Positions 28,708 to 39,582 of a stretch of 64,000 nt of DNA are shown piece by piece (the first letter of the stretch is position 1; each line of letters begins with the position of its first letter). The notes below the pieces were generated by a model. The model was given only the letters and a program-made list of their open reading frames with translations, did no database searches and had not been told where the DNA came from. Origin of the DNA: Bacteroidota bacterium (lineage in GTDB: Bacteria > Bacteroidota > Bacteroidia > Chitinophagales > Chitinophagaceae); assembly GCA_013285855.1 (NCBI GenBank), contig JABDGW010000002.1, positions 33,332 to 97,331 of the forward strand, in the 5' to 3' direction. Position numbers and translations under genes: made by a program.

Positions 28708-31700
28708 ATGAAAATTTTCTTTTCGTTTTTACTGTTTATCAATGCTTCTGTCATTGTTGCCCAAACAGCCAATGATAAGCAACCTGAATTTAATTTGTTG
28801 GGTAAAGTCATTGATGAAAAAACACAGTTTCCTTTAGGCTCGGCAACTGTTCAAATAAAAGGAGCTTACCATGAAACTCTTGCCGACAATGATGGCGAGT
28901 TTATTATTAAAACAAAACAACAGTTCCCTTTTACATTAGTAGTAAGTTATGTTGGATATGAAACCAAAGAAGTAGTTATAACCAATGCACAAAAGGTTAT
29001 TATTTCTCTGCCCGAAAATAAAAGCAATCTTAATGAAGTAGTTGTGGTGGGCTATGGCACGCAAAAAAGAAGTGATCTTACAGGCTCTGTTGCCACCGTT
29101 CCGAAAGAGATGCTCGCGAAGCCTTCTGCATCTTTTGATAATCTTTTACAGGGCTCTGTTGCAGGTGTTGTGGTAAATCAAAGTTCAGGTCAGCCGGGTG
29201 CTACTTCAACTATACGAATTCGTGGTGGCAACTCACTCAGTTTTGGTAATGATCCATTATATGTGATTGACGGATTCATTTACTACAATGATAACAGCCT
29301 TATTAATTTAGCTCCTGTATCAGGTGTTGTTCCATCTGTAACGGGTGTATCATCAAACGGTTTGTCAACTATCAATCCTTCCGATATAGAATCAATTGAC
29401 ATTTTAAAAGACGCTGCTGCTACTGCTATTTATGGATCACGTGGTGCAAACGGAGTTGTTATTATTACAACAAAGCGCGGTACAAAAAACAGCAACAACA
29501 TATCTTATAGTACATCATATGGCACCCAGAAAGCAGGCAAAACATTATCTGTTCTTAACGGGCCGCAATGGGCAGACTTGTTTGATGATCTGTATAATGC
29601 GACACCAACTATCCAGGCAGGATTAGCAGCGAATAAAAAATTCATTGATTCTTTAGGTGCAACAGGCATTAGCGGAGATTGGGTTGGTGCAGCATTGAGA
29701 ACCGGCACTATACAAAACCATCAGCTTAGTATTTACGGCGGAGATGAAAATTCACGATATTCCTTATCCGGAAATTATTTCGACAATAAAGGAATAATAT
29801 TAGGAACTGATTTTAAAAGATATTCTGCAAGGCTTAATTATGAGAAAAATGTTTTTAAAGGTCTAAAACTTGCAACAAGCATCTTCGGCAGTAATTCTGA
29901 AGAAAATAAACTTACAGGCACTGCATATAATGGAATTGGTTTCGGTAATGCTTTCTCTTCTTTAAACATCAATAACCCATTGCAGACTGTTTACAATGAA
30001 GATGGAACATACAACACAACGCCAATGCCGGCAATCAATCCAACACTTATTACTATAAGCGGACAACAATTTTCTTCTAATTCAATACTGGATATTACAA
30101 GCATTACTAATGAAACGAAAATCTCCCGTGTATTGGGCAATTTTTCTGCCGAATACAGTGTAAATGATGACCTGGTTTTGAAAGCAACTTTTGGTGCGGA
30201 TATGCTTAACACCAAATTGAACTATTATGCTCCTTCTTATACAACCCTGGGAAATAATGGCGGAACTATAACAGGCTCTGCTTCTGTAGGTAATATTAAT
30301 TCTTTAAGCTGGTTAAATGAAAATACAATTACTTATAGCCATACATTCAACAGCAAGCACTATATAAATGCTGTTGGAGGATTTACAACACAATATCAAA
30401 CAGCAGACGTCACATTTACAGCAGGCCAATCTTTTCCTTCAGATCTTACAACCTATCACAATCTATATGCTGCTTCAATCAATAAAGTAGTTGGCTCTTC
30501 TGAAGCAAAGCAGGTAAGAAATTCATGGCTTGGCAGGGTAACCTATTCTTTCGAACATAAATACAGCCTTGTAGTAACCGGAAGAGGAGATGGTGCTTCA
30601 CCAGCAGGCGCAAATAAAAAATGGGGATTCTTTCCTGCAGTTGGTTTTTCATGGAATGCATCAGACGAAAATTTCTTTAAAGGACTTACAAATACAATCA
30701 ACAGTTTAAAGGTAAGATTAACAGCAGGCAGTGTGGGTAATGCAAATTTCCCTGCATACAGCTCTCTTGCAACCATTACATCTTATGGTTATTATTTCGG
30801 AAATCCGTTAACGGCTGCAACCGGTTTGGCACCCTCACAATTGGCCAATCCTAATCTTACATGGGAAACAACAACACAATACAATGGAGGTATTGATGCC
30901 GGATTCTTTAAAAATCGCATCAGTTTAACAGCAGATGTTTATTATAAGAAAACAACCAACCTGTTTATATCAGGTGCTGGTTTAGTTCCTCTGTCAACAG
31001 GTTATGCTTCCGCATCTGAAAATATCGGAAGCCTGGAGAATAAAGGACTGGAACTTACACTGAACACCTTCAATATAAGAACGAAAGAGTTCTCATGGAA
31101 ATCAACATTGATTTATTCAGCGAATAAAAATAAAATCTTAAGCTTAGGGCCAAGCAATTCGTTCTTCCCCATTGCACCAACAGGACAGGTTTCTCCTGTG
31201 ATTGTTAAAGTTGGATTGCCGGTGGGCACATTCTGGGGATACAGTACCGACGGTCTCTTAACTACCGACGAGGTGTATGGATCAAAATCAGCTCCGAAAC
31301 TTGCAGGTGTATCACAACAAACAGGCGATAGAAAATATGTTGATATAAATGGAGATGGTGTAGTAACAACTGCGGATAAACATCCGCTCGGCAATGCTCA
31401 GCCTAAGTTTACAGCAAGTTTTAGCAACACACTTATATACAAAAATTTTGATCTTAATTTTTTGTTTACTGCATCCTATGGCAACAAAATATTTAACCTG
31501 TTGCAGCAACAATTGGAGAAAACAACTACAACATCAAATGTTTCAACAAGTTTATTAGACAGGTGGGATTCGGTTTCAAATCCGAACGGGAAAACTCCAA
31601 AAGTTGTAAACGCACCTGTTGTGCAGGTCTCTGATAACTATATTGAAGATGGTTCTTATATACGCCTAAAGAGCCTGACACTTGGTTACAACTTTTCACC

Positions 31701-31896
31701 AAATGTTGCTTCAAAAATTCTTGCGAAACAAATAAGATTATATGTAATGGCGCAAAACCTTATCACCATTACACATTACAGTGGCCTGGATCCGGAAACA
31801 AATTTTTACGATCAAAATAATCTTCAGCCTGGAATTGATTATGGAGTATATCCAAACTCCAAAACATACACAATAGGCTTGAATATTACTTTCTAA
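28708..31896 (+). CDS. SusC/RagA-type TonB-linked outer membrane protein
   Basis: Signal peptide, carboxypeptidase-D-like domain, NEVVVVGYGTQKRSDLTGSVATV plug, GGNSLSFGNDPLYVIDGF, barrel to C-terminal ITF. Confidence 0.97.
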   Translation: MKIFFSFLLFINASVIVAQTANDKQPEFNLLGKVIDEKTQFPLGSATVQIKGAYHETLADNDGEFIIKTKQQFPFTLVVSYVGYETKEVVITNAQKVIISLPENKSNLNEVVVVGYGTQKRSDLTGSVATVPKEMLAKPSASFDNLLQGSVAGVVVNQSSGQPGATSTIRIRGGNSLSFGNDPLYVIDGFIYYNDNSLINLAPVSGVVPSVTGVSSNGLSTINPSDIESIDILKDAAATAIYGSRGANGVVIITTKRGTKNSNNISYSTSYGTQKAGKTLSVLNGPQWADLFDDLYNATPTIQAGLAANKKFIDSLGATGISGDWVGAALRTGTIQNHQLSIYGGDENSRYSLSGNYFDNKGIILGTDFKRYSARLNYEKNVFKGLKLATSIFGSNSEENKLTGTAYNGIGFGNAFSSLNINNPLQTVYNEDGTYNTTPMPAINPTLITISGQQFSSNSILDITSITNETKISRVLGNFSAEYSVNDDLVLKATFGADMLNTKLNYYAPSYTTLGNNGGTITGSASVGNINSLSWLNENTITYSHTFNSKHYINAVGGFTTQYQTADVTFTAGQSFPSDLTTYHNLYAASINKVVGSSEAKQVRNSWLGRVTYSFEHKYSLVVTGRGDGASPAGANKKWGFFPAVGFSWNASDENFFKGLTNTINSLKVRLTAGSVGNANFPAYSSLATITSYGYYFGNPLTAATGLAPSQLANPNLTWETTTQYNGGIDAGFFKNRISLTADVYYKKTTNLFISGAGLVPLSTGYASASENIGSLENKGLELTLNTFNIRTKEFSWKSTLIYSANKNKILSLGPSNSFFPIAPTGQVSPVIVKVGLPVGTFWGYSTDGLLTTDEVYGSKSAPKLAGVSQQTGDRKYVDINGDGVVTTADKHPLGNAQPKFTASFSNTLIYKNFDLNFLFTASYGNKIFNLLQQQLEKTTTTSNVSTSLLDRWDSVSNPNGKTPKVVNAPVVQVSDNYIEDGSYIRLKSLTLGYNFSPNVASKILAKQIRLYVMAQNLITITHYSGLDPETNFYDQNNLQPGIDYGVYPNSKTYTIGLNITF

Positions 31897-31915
31897 TTCA
31901 AACAAAATTTTACGC

Positions 31916-33499
31916 ATGAAAAAGACATTAATAATAGCTTCAATAATAATAACATCAGTAGCTGCATTAATTTCTTGTAATAAATTAACAGAGCATCCCC
32001 AGGGAAGTATTACTCCTGCAGATTTTTATCAAACACAAAGCGATGCATTGGCTGCTGTTACTGCTGTTTATAGTACTTTAACTACAGACATTAATAACGA
32101 TTTTCCTATTTATGGCCGCAACCTGAATTTGCTTGTTGATAATCCAAGCGATAACCAGGTTTACAGCCCTTCCAATACAAATCCTGATGTGAGAGCATTG
32201 GGCACCGCAACATACGTAAGTACCAACGATCGTGTGCATAAAATTTATGCGCAATTGTATTGGGGTATTAACAAAGCCAACGTTGCAATAGATAACATTC
32301 CAACAATACCTGCTGAAAAATTTGTTGATCCAACACACTCTGCAGCAAACCTTGTAAGAGAATCAAGATTTATAAGAGCATTATTATATTTTGATCTTGT
32401 CCGCATGTTTGGTGATGTTCCTCTTGTGTTGCACGATCAGCAAACTGTTGCAAACGCAGGTACTTTGGTAGGCCGCACTTCAAAAGATTCTGTGTATGCG
32501 CAGATCATTGCTGATCTGGATTCTGCAACTGCGCTTCCTTCATCGTATACAGGTGCAAATATTGGAAGAGTAACAAGCGGTGGAGCGCATGCTTTATTGG
32601 CAAAAGTTTATGTAACACGTCAACAATGGGGAAATGCAATTACTGAACTTAAAAAAGTTATTACAACAGGCACAGCAGGTTTTACAGATGCCACTACAGG
32701 TAATTACGGATATGATCTCTTTCCAAAATTTTCTGATGCATTTCAGGCTGCAACAAAAAATGGCAAGGAGCATGTTTTCTCTGCACAGTTTAATGGAACT
32801 GCCGGTGGATTTACAAGTACAAATACATTGAGTTCATTTACATGGAGCAACTCTGCTTATACTGCCGATATCCCTGCCGACAGCACCGTGGTTCACATTT
32901 TTGACATTATAGATCAAAGAAGAAGTGCAACCTTTTACGATTCGCTTTTCAATCAAACAACAGGTGCGTGGGTAAAGTGGCCCTTCTTTAATTTCTTAAA
33001 GTTCGTTGATCAAAGCACAGGATTTACACAAGCGCTGCAGGGAAACCAGGGAGCGAACAGCAAGATGAATTTTCCTGTTATACGTTATGCTGAAGTTTTG
33101 CTTTTGTATGCTGAAGCATTGAATGAACTCTATGGTCCTACGCCCGATGCATACAATGCAATCAACATTGTACGCGGAAGAGCATACAATTCATATATAG
33201 CCAACGGCATTTATACTGATCATTCATACGATCTGTCCGGATTAAATCAGCAATCTTTTCGTGATGCAGTTTTTCTTGAAAGAAGAAAGGAGTTTATCCA
33301 GGAGTGTCAACGTTGGTTCGACCTTGTTCGCAGAACAGACCTCGGTCCGGGTGTATATTATTTAAACAACGTTCACAGCATGCTCGGCAATCCAAAAGCA
33401 GCAGCATCATTAAAAGACACATTGTTCCCGATACCACAAACAGAGATGGATTTGTATGGAGGAGCGAATCCAAATTTTTATCAAAATCCCGGTTGGTAA
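31916..33499 (+). CDS. SusD/RagB-type nutrient-binding lipoprotein
   Basis: Lipobox ALISCNKLTEHPQGSITPADFY; RESRFIRALLYFDLVRMFGDVPLV; RRKEFIQECQRWFDLVR. Confidence 0.97.
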   Translation: MKKTLIIASIIITSVAALISCNKLTEHPQGSITPADFYQTQSDALAAVTAVYSTLTTDINNDFPIYGRNLNLLVDNPSDNQVYSPSNTNPDVRALGTATYVSTNDRVHKIYAQLYWGINKANVAIDNIPTIPAEKFVDPTHSAANLVRESRFIRALLYFDLVRMFGDVPLVLHDQQTVANAGTLVGRTSKDSVYAQIIADLDSATALPSSYTGANIGRVTSGGAHALLAKVYVTRQQWGNAITELKKVITTGTAGFTDATTGNYGYDLFPKFSDAFQAATKNGKEHVFSAQFNGTAGGFTSTNTLSSFTWSNSAYTADIPADSTVVHIFDIIDQRRSATFYDSLFNQTTGAWVKWPFFNFLKFVDQSTGFTQALQGNQGANSKMNFPVIRYAEVLLLYAEALNELYGPTPDAYNAINIVRGRAYNSYIANGIYTDHSYDLSGLNQQSFRDAVFLERRKEFIQECQRWFDLVRRTDLGPGVYYLNNVHSMLGNPKAAASLKDTLFPIPQTEMDLYGGANPNFYQNPGW

Positions 33500-33648
33500 A
33501 TAAATAATCACGGATGATACCCTTCTGCCTTTCAAAGCAAATTTTCTAAATGAGTAAAGTGGATTTTTTCATAAACAGTACAAACTTTATTCATGCGGTT
33601 GATTGTGATGTAATGAAGGCAGGAGGCTATCATCTTAATACCATTCAC

Positions 33649-34578
33649 ATGAAAAAAATATTCTTCTTATTTGTATCAGGTATAATTCTGATTAACTCAC
33701 ATGCACAAACAACTGATGTTATAAAAATTACAGGCACAAAATTTCCTTTTGAAATTATGCAGCAATGGATTGATGTTTATTCAAAAACATATCCTGCAAT
33801 ACATTTTGAACTGAGTAAAGCGATTCCATCAGATAGCGCAGATTTAATGATTGCCGCACATGGTTTCAGGCAAGGCGAATTAAAAGATAATGAAGTAGCA
33901 ATTGCAATAAACCGTTATGCTCAATTGCCTATTGCCAACAGCAACAGAAGCGATCTGAAAACTTTACAACAAAAAGGTTTTACACAGCAGGATTTAAAGA
34001 ACATTTATTTCAATGCACAACAAAATAAAACCGATGGCTTAAATGAACCTGTAACTATTTACAGGCGCGATAAAAATGTATGCGCTTCGCGTTCATTCTC
34101 AGAAAATGTAACAGGCAAGCAATTAGATGTTGCAGGTGAATTGGTGAATGGTGATGACAGGGCTTTATCAAATGCTGTGAAGAATGATGTAAACGGAATT
34201 TCATACAATAACCTTGGGCTTATCTATAATATTAAAACAAGAAAAGTTGCAGACAGCATCGCGGTTATTCCAATTGATCTGAATGAAAACGGAAAGATAG
34301 ATACTGATGAAAATATTTATGCAACGCTTGATAATGTACTCGACTTTTTAAGTACATCAACCAACAACAATATTCCTCAAGACAATGTAAACATCGTGTT
34401 TAACAAAAACACAATAAGCAAAAATGCATTGAACTTTCTTAGCTGGATCATTACACAAGGCCAGCAATACAACCGCAGTTATGGTTTTTTAAATCTTGAT
34501 GAAACCATAATTCAGCAAGAACAGCAGCAATTAATTGTTCTCTTAAAACACATAAACGAACTCACGATAAAAAATTAA
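33649..34578 (+). CDS. PstS-like periplasmic substrate-binding protein
   Basis: Signal peptide MKKIFFLFVSGIILINSHAQ; ITGTKFPFEIMQQWIDVYSKTYPAIHFELS...; AGELVNGDDRALSNAVKNDVNGISYNNLGLIYN; internal ATG preferred over 33550. Confidence 0.6.
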   Translation: MKKIFFLFVSGIILINSHAQTTDVIKITGTKFPFEIMQQWIDVYSKTYPAIHFELSKAIPSDSADLMIAAHGFRQGELKDNEVAIAINRYAQLPIANSNRSDLKTLQQKGFTQQDLKNIYFNAQQNKTDGLNEPVTIYRRDKNVCASRSFSENVTGKQLDVAGELVNGDDRALSNAVKNDVNGISYNNLGLIYNIKTRKVADSIAVIPIDLNENGKIDTDENIYATLDNVLDFLSTSTNNNIPQDNVNIVFNKNTISKNALNFLSWIITQGQQYNRSYGFLNLDETIIQQEQQQLIVLLKHINELTIKN

Positions 34579-34603
34579 TCACTTGTTTAAATCAAAAACA
34601 AAA

Positions 34604-36457
34604 ATGTCAATTAAAAATCAAAGCAGAAATTACCTGTATATTATGATGCCTGCATTTGTTTTTTTATTCCTGAAAACAAATGCTCAACAAGATCAATCTT
34701 ATAAAGGCTTTGTTGGTAAAACACTGGCTGATTCAAAAGAATATTGGATTCCGCCTGTAACTGCGCCTAAAGGTGCGCCGAATGTTATATGGATTTTATT
34801 AGACGATGTTGGCTTTGGCGCCAGCAGTTCTTTTGGTGGTTTAATCAACACACCAACTATTGATAGCCTTGCTAACAACGGGTTGCGTTATACAAACTTT
34901 CATACAACAGCAATATGTGCACCTACACGTTCAGCTCTGCTAACCGGCAGAAACAGTTCTTATGTACACATGGCAGGTTTTGCGCATAAATTATTAGCGG
35001 CTGGATTTCCGGGTTGGGATGGTAAAATTCCTTCAAGCGACGGAACGATTGCTGAGATATTAAAAGCAAATGGATACAACACTTTTGCTGTGGGCAAATA
35101 TGGTGTAACACCTGATGAAGAAGATAACGATGCCGGTCCGTTCGATCATTGGCCAAATGAAAAAGGCTTTGAACATTTCTTTGGCTTTCTTGGTTCACAA
35201 ACCGATCAATACAAGCCAGATCTTGCCGAAGATGAATCTAAAGTAACACCTGATGGAAGGCATCTAAGTGAACAGATAACAGATAAAGCAATATTTTATA
35301 TTGACAGGCAGAAGAAAGCGGCGCCTGATAAACCATTCTTTTTATATTATGCGCCTGGCGCTACACATGCACCACACCAGGTACCTGATGCCTGGCGGGA
35401 TATGTATAAAGGAAAATTTGATGAAGGCTGGGATGCGTACAGGGAAAAAGTATTTGCTAATCAGAAAAAGATAGACTTGTTACCTGCTTATGCACAGTTG
35501 CCCGACCGTAATTCAAACATAAAAGCATGGAATACACTTTCTGCTGATGAGAAAAAATTGTATGCACGTTTTATGGAAGTGTATGCTGCCTATTTATCTT
35601 ATACCGATTATGAAATAAAAAGATTGATTGATGAACTGAAAAAAACAAACCAGTTAGATAACACAATAATCTTTGTAATGCTGGGCGATAATGGCGCCAG
35701 CAAAGAAGGAACTTTATATGGCGATGTTGACCGTTCATTATTCAGCAAGCCGCTTTCAGAAGATGATAATATAAAATATAACCTATCAAACATTGATAAG
35801 ATTGGAACACCCGCAGGTGTTGAAGTAAATTATCCATTGGGTTGGGCACAGGCATGCAATACACCTTTTAAATACTGGAAGCAGGATGCAAACAGCGAAG
35901 GTGGTACACACAACCCGCTTATCATATTTTATCCGAAAGGTATTACTGGTAAAGGTGGTTTGCGTAATCAATATTCTCATGTAACGGATATTCTTCCAAC
36001 AACATTAGAACTGCTTGGTATTAAAGCGCCAGATTCAATTAAAGGAATAAAACAGGATCCGATCTGGGGAACATCACTTGCATTCTCATTAAACAATGCT
36101 TCAGGGCCTTCAAAGCATAACGTTCAGTATTACTACATTTTCGGTTCGCGTTCTGTTTATAAAGATGGATGGAAAGCGGCTTATGCTTTTCAGCCATCGG
36201 TACATAACATGCTTACGAGCAGCTATAGTGTTACTGATACAACTAATAATGAATGGCAGTTGTATAACATGAACGAAGATTTTAATGAGCGTATTGATCT
36301 TGCAAAAAAGTATCCTGAAAAATTAAAAGAATTAAAAGCATTGTTTGATCAACTGGCTACACAGAATAAACTCTATCCATTAATTACCTGGGACGATGTA
36401 AATGAAAAAATTAAAAAAGGTGTAACAGTACCACATGCTACACCTGCATCAAAATAA
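34604..36457 (+). CDS. Arylsulfatase (Cys-type, S1 family)
   Basis: PNVIWILLDDVGFGASSSFGG...TTAICAPTRSALLTGRN (CxPTR signature)...GKYGVTPDEEDNDAGPF; ORF opens at 34583. Confidence 0.93.
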   Translation: MSIKNQSRNYLYIMMPAFVFLFLKTNAQQDQSYKGFVGKTLADSKEYWIPPVTAPKGAPNVIWILLDDVGFGASSSFGGLINTPTIDSLANNGLRYTNFHTTAICAPTRSALLTGRNSSYVHMAGFAHKLLAAGFPGWDGKIPSSDGTIAEILKANGYNTFAVGKYGVTPDEEDNDAGPFDHWPNEKGFEHFFGFLGSQTDQYKPDLAEDESKVTPDGRHLSEQITDKAIFYIDRQKKAAPDKPFFLYYAPGATHAPHQVPDAWRDMYKGKFDEGWDAYREKVFANQKKIDLLPAYAQLPDRNSNIKAWNTLSADEKKLYARFMEVYAAYLSYTDYEIKRLIDELKKTNQLDNTIIFVMLGDNGASKEGTLYGDVDRSLFSKPLSEDDNIKYNLSNIDKIGTPAGVEVNYPLGWAQACNTPFKYWKQDANSEGGTHNPLIIFYPKGITGKGGLRNQYSHVTDILPTTLELLGIKAPDSIKGIKQDPIWGTSLAFSLNNASGPSKHNVQYYYIFGSRSVYKDGWKAAYAFQPSVHNMLTSSYSVTDTTNNEWQLYNMNEDFNERIDLAKKYPEKLKELKALFDQLATQNKLYPLITWDDVNEKIKKGVTVPHATPASK

Positions 36458-36468
36458 AATAAATTAAA

Positions 36469-38319
36469 ATGAGAATAAAATCCTTTAAAATTTTTGTAAT
36501 TACTGCGCTCATTTTTTTGGCACAACAAAAATTAAATGCGCAACAGCAGCAACCTTACCAGGGCACAGTCGGTAAAACATTAAATGATTCAAAAGAATGG
36601 TGGGCGCCCGTTCAAAAGCCACCTGCCAATGCGCCTAATGTAGTTTTGATTATTATTGACGATGAAGGTTTCGGCGCTTCAGAATCTTTTGGCGGATTGA
36701 TACACACACCCACTATTGATAGTCTTGCGAATAACGGATTACGATATACAAATTTTCATACCTGTGCAATTTGCGCACCTACACGATCTGCTTTACTAAC
36801 AGGTCGTAACAGTGCTTTTGTGCATGAGTCTGGTTTTTCTCACACAAGAATGTCTGCAGGTTTTCCGGGCTGGGATGGCAGAGTTCCTCCTTCTGCAGGA
36901 ACACTTGCTGAGATATTAAAAGATAATGGTTATAACACATTTGCAGTTGGTAAGTATGGAATTACTCCTGATGAAGATACAACTGATGCGGGTCCGTTTG
37001 ACCGTTGGCCTTTAGGCAAAGGCTTTGAACATTTCTTTGGTTTTTTAGGTTCACAAACTGATCAATATAAACCATCTCTTATAGAAGACAACGCACATGC
37101 AACACCAGATGGCAGACATCTTAATGAGCAGATGACAGACAAAGCAATTTATTATATAGCACGTCAACAAAAAGCTGCACACGGCAAGCCATTCTTTTTA
37201 TATTATGCTCCCGGCGCTGTGCATGCACCACACCAGGTTGATAAATACTGGAGCGATCAATACAAAGGCAAGTTTGATAAAGGTTGGGATGTGTACAGAC
37301 AGCAGGTTTATGAAAATCAAAAAAAACTTGGCTATATACCTGCAAATGCAAAACTGGCTCCAAGAAATGCACGCATTACTGCATGGGATTCTTTAAGTGC
37401 TGATCAGAAAAAATTGTTTGCAAGGTTTATGGAAGTGTATGCGGGTTATCTTACGTATACTGATTATCAAATTGGAAGAGTTATTAATTATCTGAAAGAA
37501 AATGGTTTGCTTGATAATACTTTGGTGTATGTAATTCAGGGTGATAATGGTGGAAGTAAAGAAGGAACTACAGAAGGAACAATAGAACCAAGAACAAATT
37601 CTACACGAACACAAAATCAAGCAGATTATTTAAAGATAAATTTAGCAGATATTGATTCCATCGGCACACCAAATGCAACTACCAATTATCCCTTAGGTTG
37701 GGCGCAGGCTGTGAATGCACCGTTTAAGGAGTGGAAGCAGGATGCTGATGCAGAAGGCGGCACACATAACCCGCTCATTATTTTTTATCCGAAGTTAATA
37801 AAGGAAGGCAGCATCAGAACGCAGTATGGTCATGTTATAGATATATTACCAACTACACTAGAACTCACAGGAATTAAAGCACCTGAATACATTAAAGGCA
37901 TAAAACAAGATAGTATTGAAGGCATATCGCTTGCATATTCAATTAACGATGCCAATACTGCCTCACGCCACAAGGTTCAATATTATTATATTTTCGGTTC
38001 ACGTGCTATTTATGCAGATGGATGGAAAGCAGAAGCAGCACATCGCCCCGACGCAATTGACTTTAATTTTATAGGTAACAATCCGCCTTCCGATAAAAGT
38101 TTCGACGATGATGTATGGTCATTATATAATTTGAATGAAGATCCTACAGAGATAAATGATCTTGCAAAGAAGAATCCGAAAAAATTAGCAGAATTAAAAA
38201 AGTTGTTTGATGAACAGGCTACAGCAAATCATTTGTATCCTCTACTTGATTGGTATGATGTAAATAACCAGCGTATTCATCATCCCAACGGAAGTGATAC
38301 ACAAGGTCCTATAAAATAA
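36469..38319 (+). CDS. Arylsulfatase (Cys-type, S1 family), tandem paralog
   Basis: PNVVLIIIDDEGFGASESFGG...CAICAPTRSALLTGRNSAF; strongly similar to the upstream gene along its length. Confidence 0.93.
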   Translation: MRIKSFKIFVITALIFLAQQKLNAQQQQPYQGTVGKTLNDSKEWWAPVQKPPANAPNVVLIIIDDEGFGASESFGGLIHTPTIDSLANNGLRYTNFHTCAICAPTRSALLTGRNSAFVHESGFSHTRMSAGFPGWDGRVPPSAGTLAEILKDNGYNTFAVGKYGITPDEDTTDAGPFDRWPLGKGFEHFFGFLGSQTDQYKPSLIEDNAHATPDGRHLNEQMTDKAIYYIARQQKAAHGKPFFLYYAPGAVHAPHQVDKYWSDQYKGKFDKGWDVYRQQVYENQKKLGYIPANAKLAPRNARITAWDSLSADQKKLFARFMEVYAGYLTYTDYQIGRVINYLKENGLLDNTLVYVIQGDNGGSKEGTTEGTIEPRTNSTRTQNQADYLKINLADIDSIGTPNATTNYPLGWAQAVNAPFKEWKQDADAEGGTHNPLIIFYPKLIKEGSIRTQYGHVIDILPTTLELTGIKAPEYIKGIKQDSIEGISLAYSINDANTASRHKVQYYYIFGSRAIYADGWKAEAAHRPDAIDFNFIGNNPPSDKSFDDDVWSLYNLNEDPTEINDLAKKNPKKLAELKKLFDEQATANHLYPLLDWYDVNNQRIHHPNGSDTQGPIK

Positions 38320-38342
38320 TGTAAGTACTAATAATTAATTAT

Positions 38343-38462
38343 ATGACACTCGAAGACATTTGGTTGTTGATAAAAAAGATAGTGGTGGGTATTCTCATTT
38401 TTGTTTTACCACTTTTTATCATCGCTCTTATTTTATGGCTTATACAAAAAGGACTTAAGTAA
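38343..38462 (+). CDS. 39-aa single-TM small protein
   Basis: Manual translation MTLEDIWLLIKKIVVGILIFVLPLFIIALILWLIQKGLK*; in line with operon spacing (23 nt after sulfatase, 30 nt before next gene). Confidence 0.5.
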   Translation: MTLEDIWLLIKKIVVGILIFVLPLFIIALILWLIQKGLK

Positions 38463-38492
38463 TAATCATTTTTTATCTATAACATACACTAT

Positions 38493-39572
38493 ATGAAAGC
38501 AGAAAAAGCAATCACTAATAAAATTGCAAAAGATGTTTCCATCAGCGCATTGCTGTATGCATTACCCGTGTTATTAATGCTGTTCTCGTTTTATTTAACA
38601 GGTGTAAAGCCATGGCAAATCTATGTGCCGGCAGATGCCAAAATTGATGGTAATAATTTTCTTGCCCAGGTGTTTAATCATCTTGCATCGTGGGGCTTAC
38701 CATTAATTATGGTTATTGTCGGTATAGTTGAATTTGCTTATGGTTTGTATGAAAATCACTGGAGCAGAAATGAACGCACACTGGATATTGTATGCTTTAT
38801 TTTACCTAAGATTGTAGTTGGTCCTTTTATAACATACACGTTGCTCAAACTGTTGCCAATAGTTTTGCCCGATGGAAAAAATATATTTGGCTGGGTTCCG
38901 TTTTGGTGGGGATTTTTAATAATTGCTGTTGCCGATGATCTTACCCAATACTGGTATCATCGTTTTCATCATCAATTACCGTGGCTTTGGCGCTTTCACC
39001 GCACACATCATTCAGCGCCTTACATGGGAATGGCTATGAGCAGCAGGCAAAATTTCTTTTATACCTTGTTCTTTTCACAAACATATCTTACCGCAGCATT
39101 AGTATATCTCGGCCTGGGCTTTCCTGCGTTGTTTGTAAAAGGCATTAAGTCGCTAATTGTAACGGCAGCCCACTCAAGTATAAGATGGGATAAACCTTTT
39201 TATACTTATACAATGCTGAAGCCAATAGGTTGGGTTATGGAAAGATTGATATCAACACCTGCAACACATCATGCGCACCATGCAGATACAGATGGCGATG
39301 GCATTGGGCATTACAAAGGCAACTTTGGCAATATGTTTTTTATATGGGATATAATTTTTAATACAGGTATCATCACCAGAAAATATCCTTCTGGTTACGG
39401 CATTAAACATTATAAACAGGAAGAATGGCAGGCACAATTCTTATGGCCCGTTTTTAAATCAAAAAAGGAAGGCAGTGAGCTACATAAACAAGGACCGATG
39501 GTAGGCGATGCTATTGAATTGCCCGAAGATAAAAATCAGCATGCTTATTCATATAATTTAAAAAGTAGTTAG
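38493..39572 (+). CDS. Fatty acid hydroxylase / sterol desaturase superfamily membrane protein
   Basis: Histidine boxes HRFHH, HRTHH, HHAHH in a multi-TM context. Confidence 0.9.
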   Translation: MKAEKAITNKIAKDVSISALLYALPVLLMLFSFYLTGVKPWQIYVPADAKIDGNNFLAQVFNHLASWGLPLIMVIVGIVEFAYGLYENHWSRNERTLDIVCFILPKIVVGPFITYTLLKLLPIVLPDGKNIFGWVPFWWGFLIIAVADDLTQYWYHRFHHQLPWLWRFHRTHHSAPYMGMAMSSRQNFFYTLFFSQTYLTAALVYLGLGFPALFVKGIKSLIVTAAHSSIRWDKPFYTYTMLKPIGWVMERLISTPATHHAHHADTDGDGIGHYKGNFGNMFFIWDIIFNTGIITRKYPSGYGIKHYKQEEWQAQFLWPVFKSKKEGSELHKQGPMVGDAIELPEDKNQHAYSYNLKSS

Positions 39573-39582
39573 CAGTATAATT

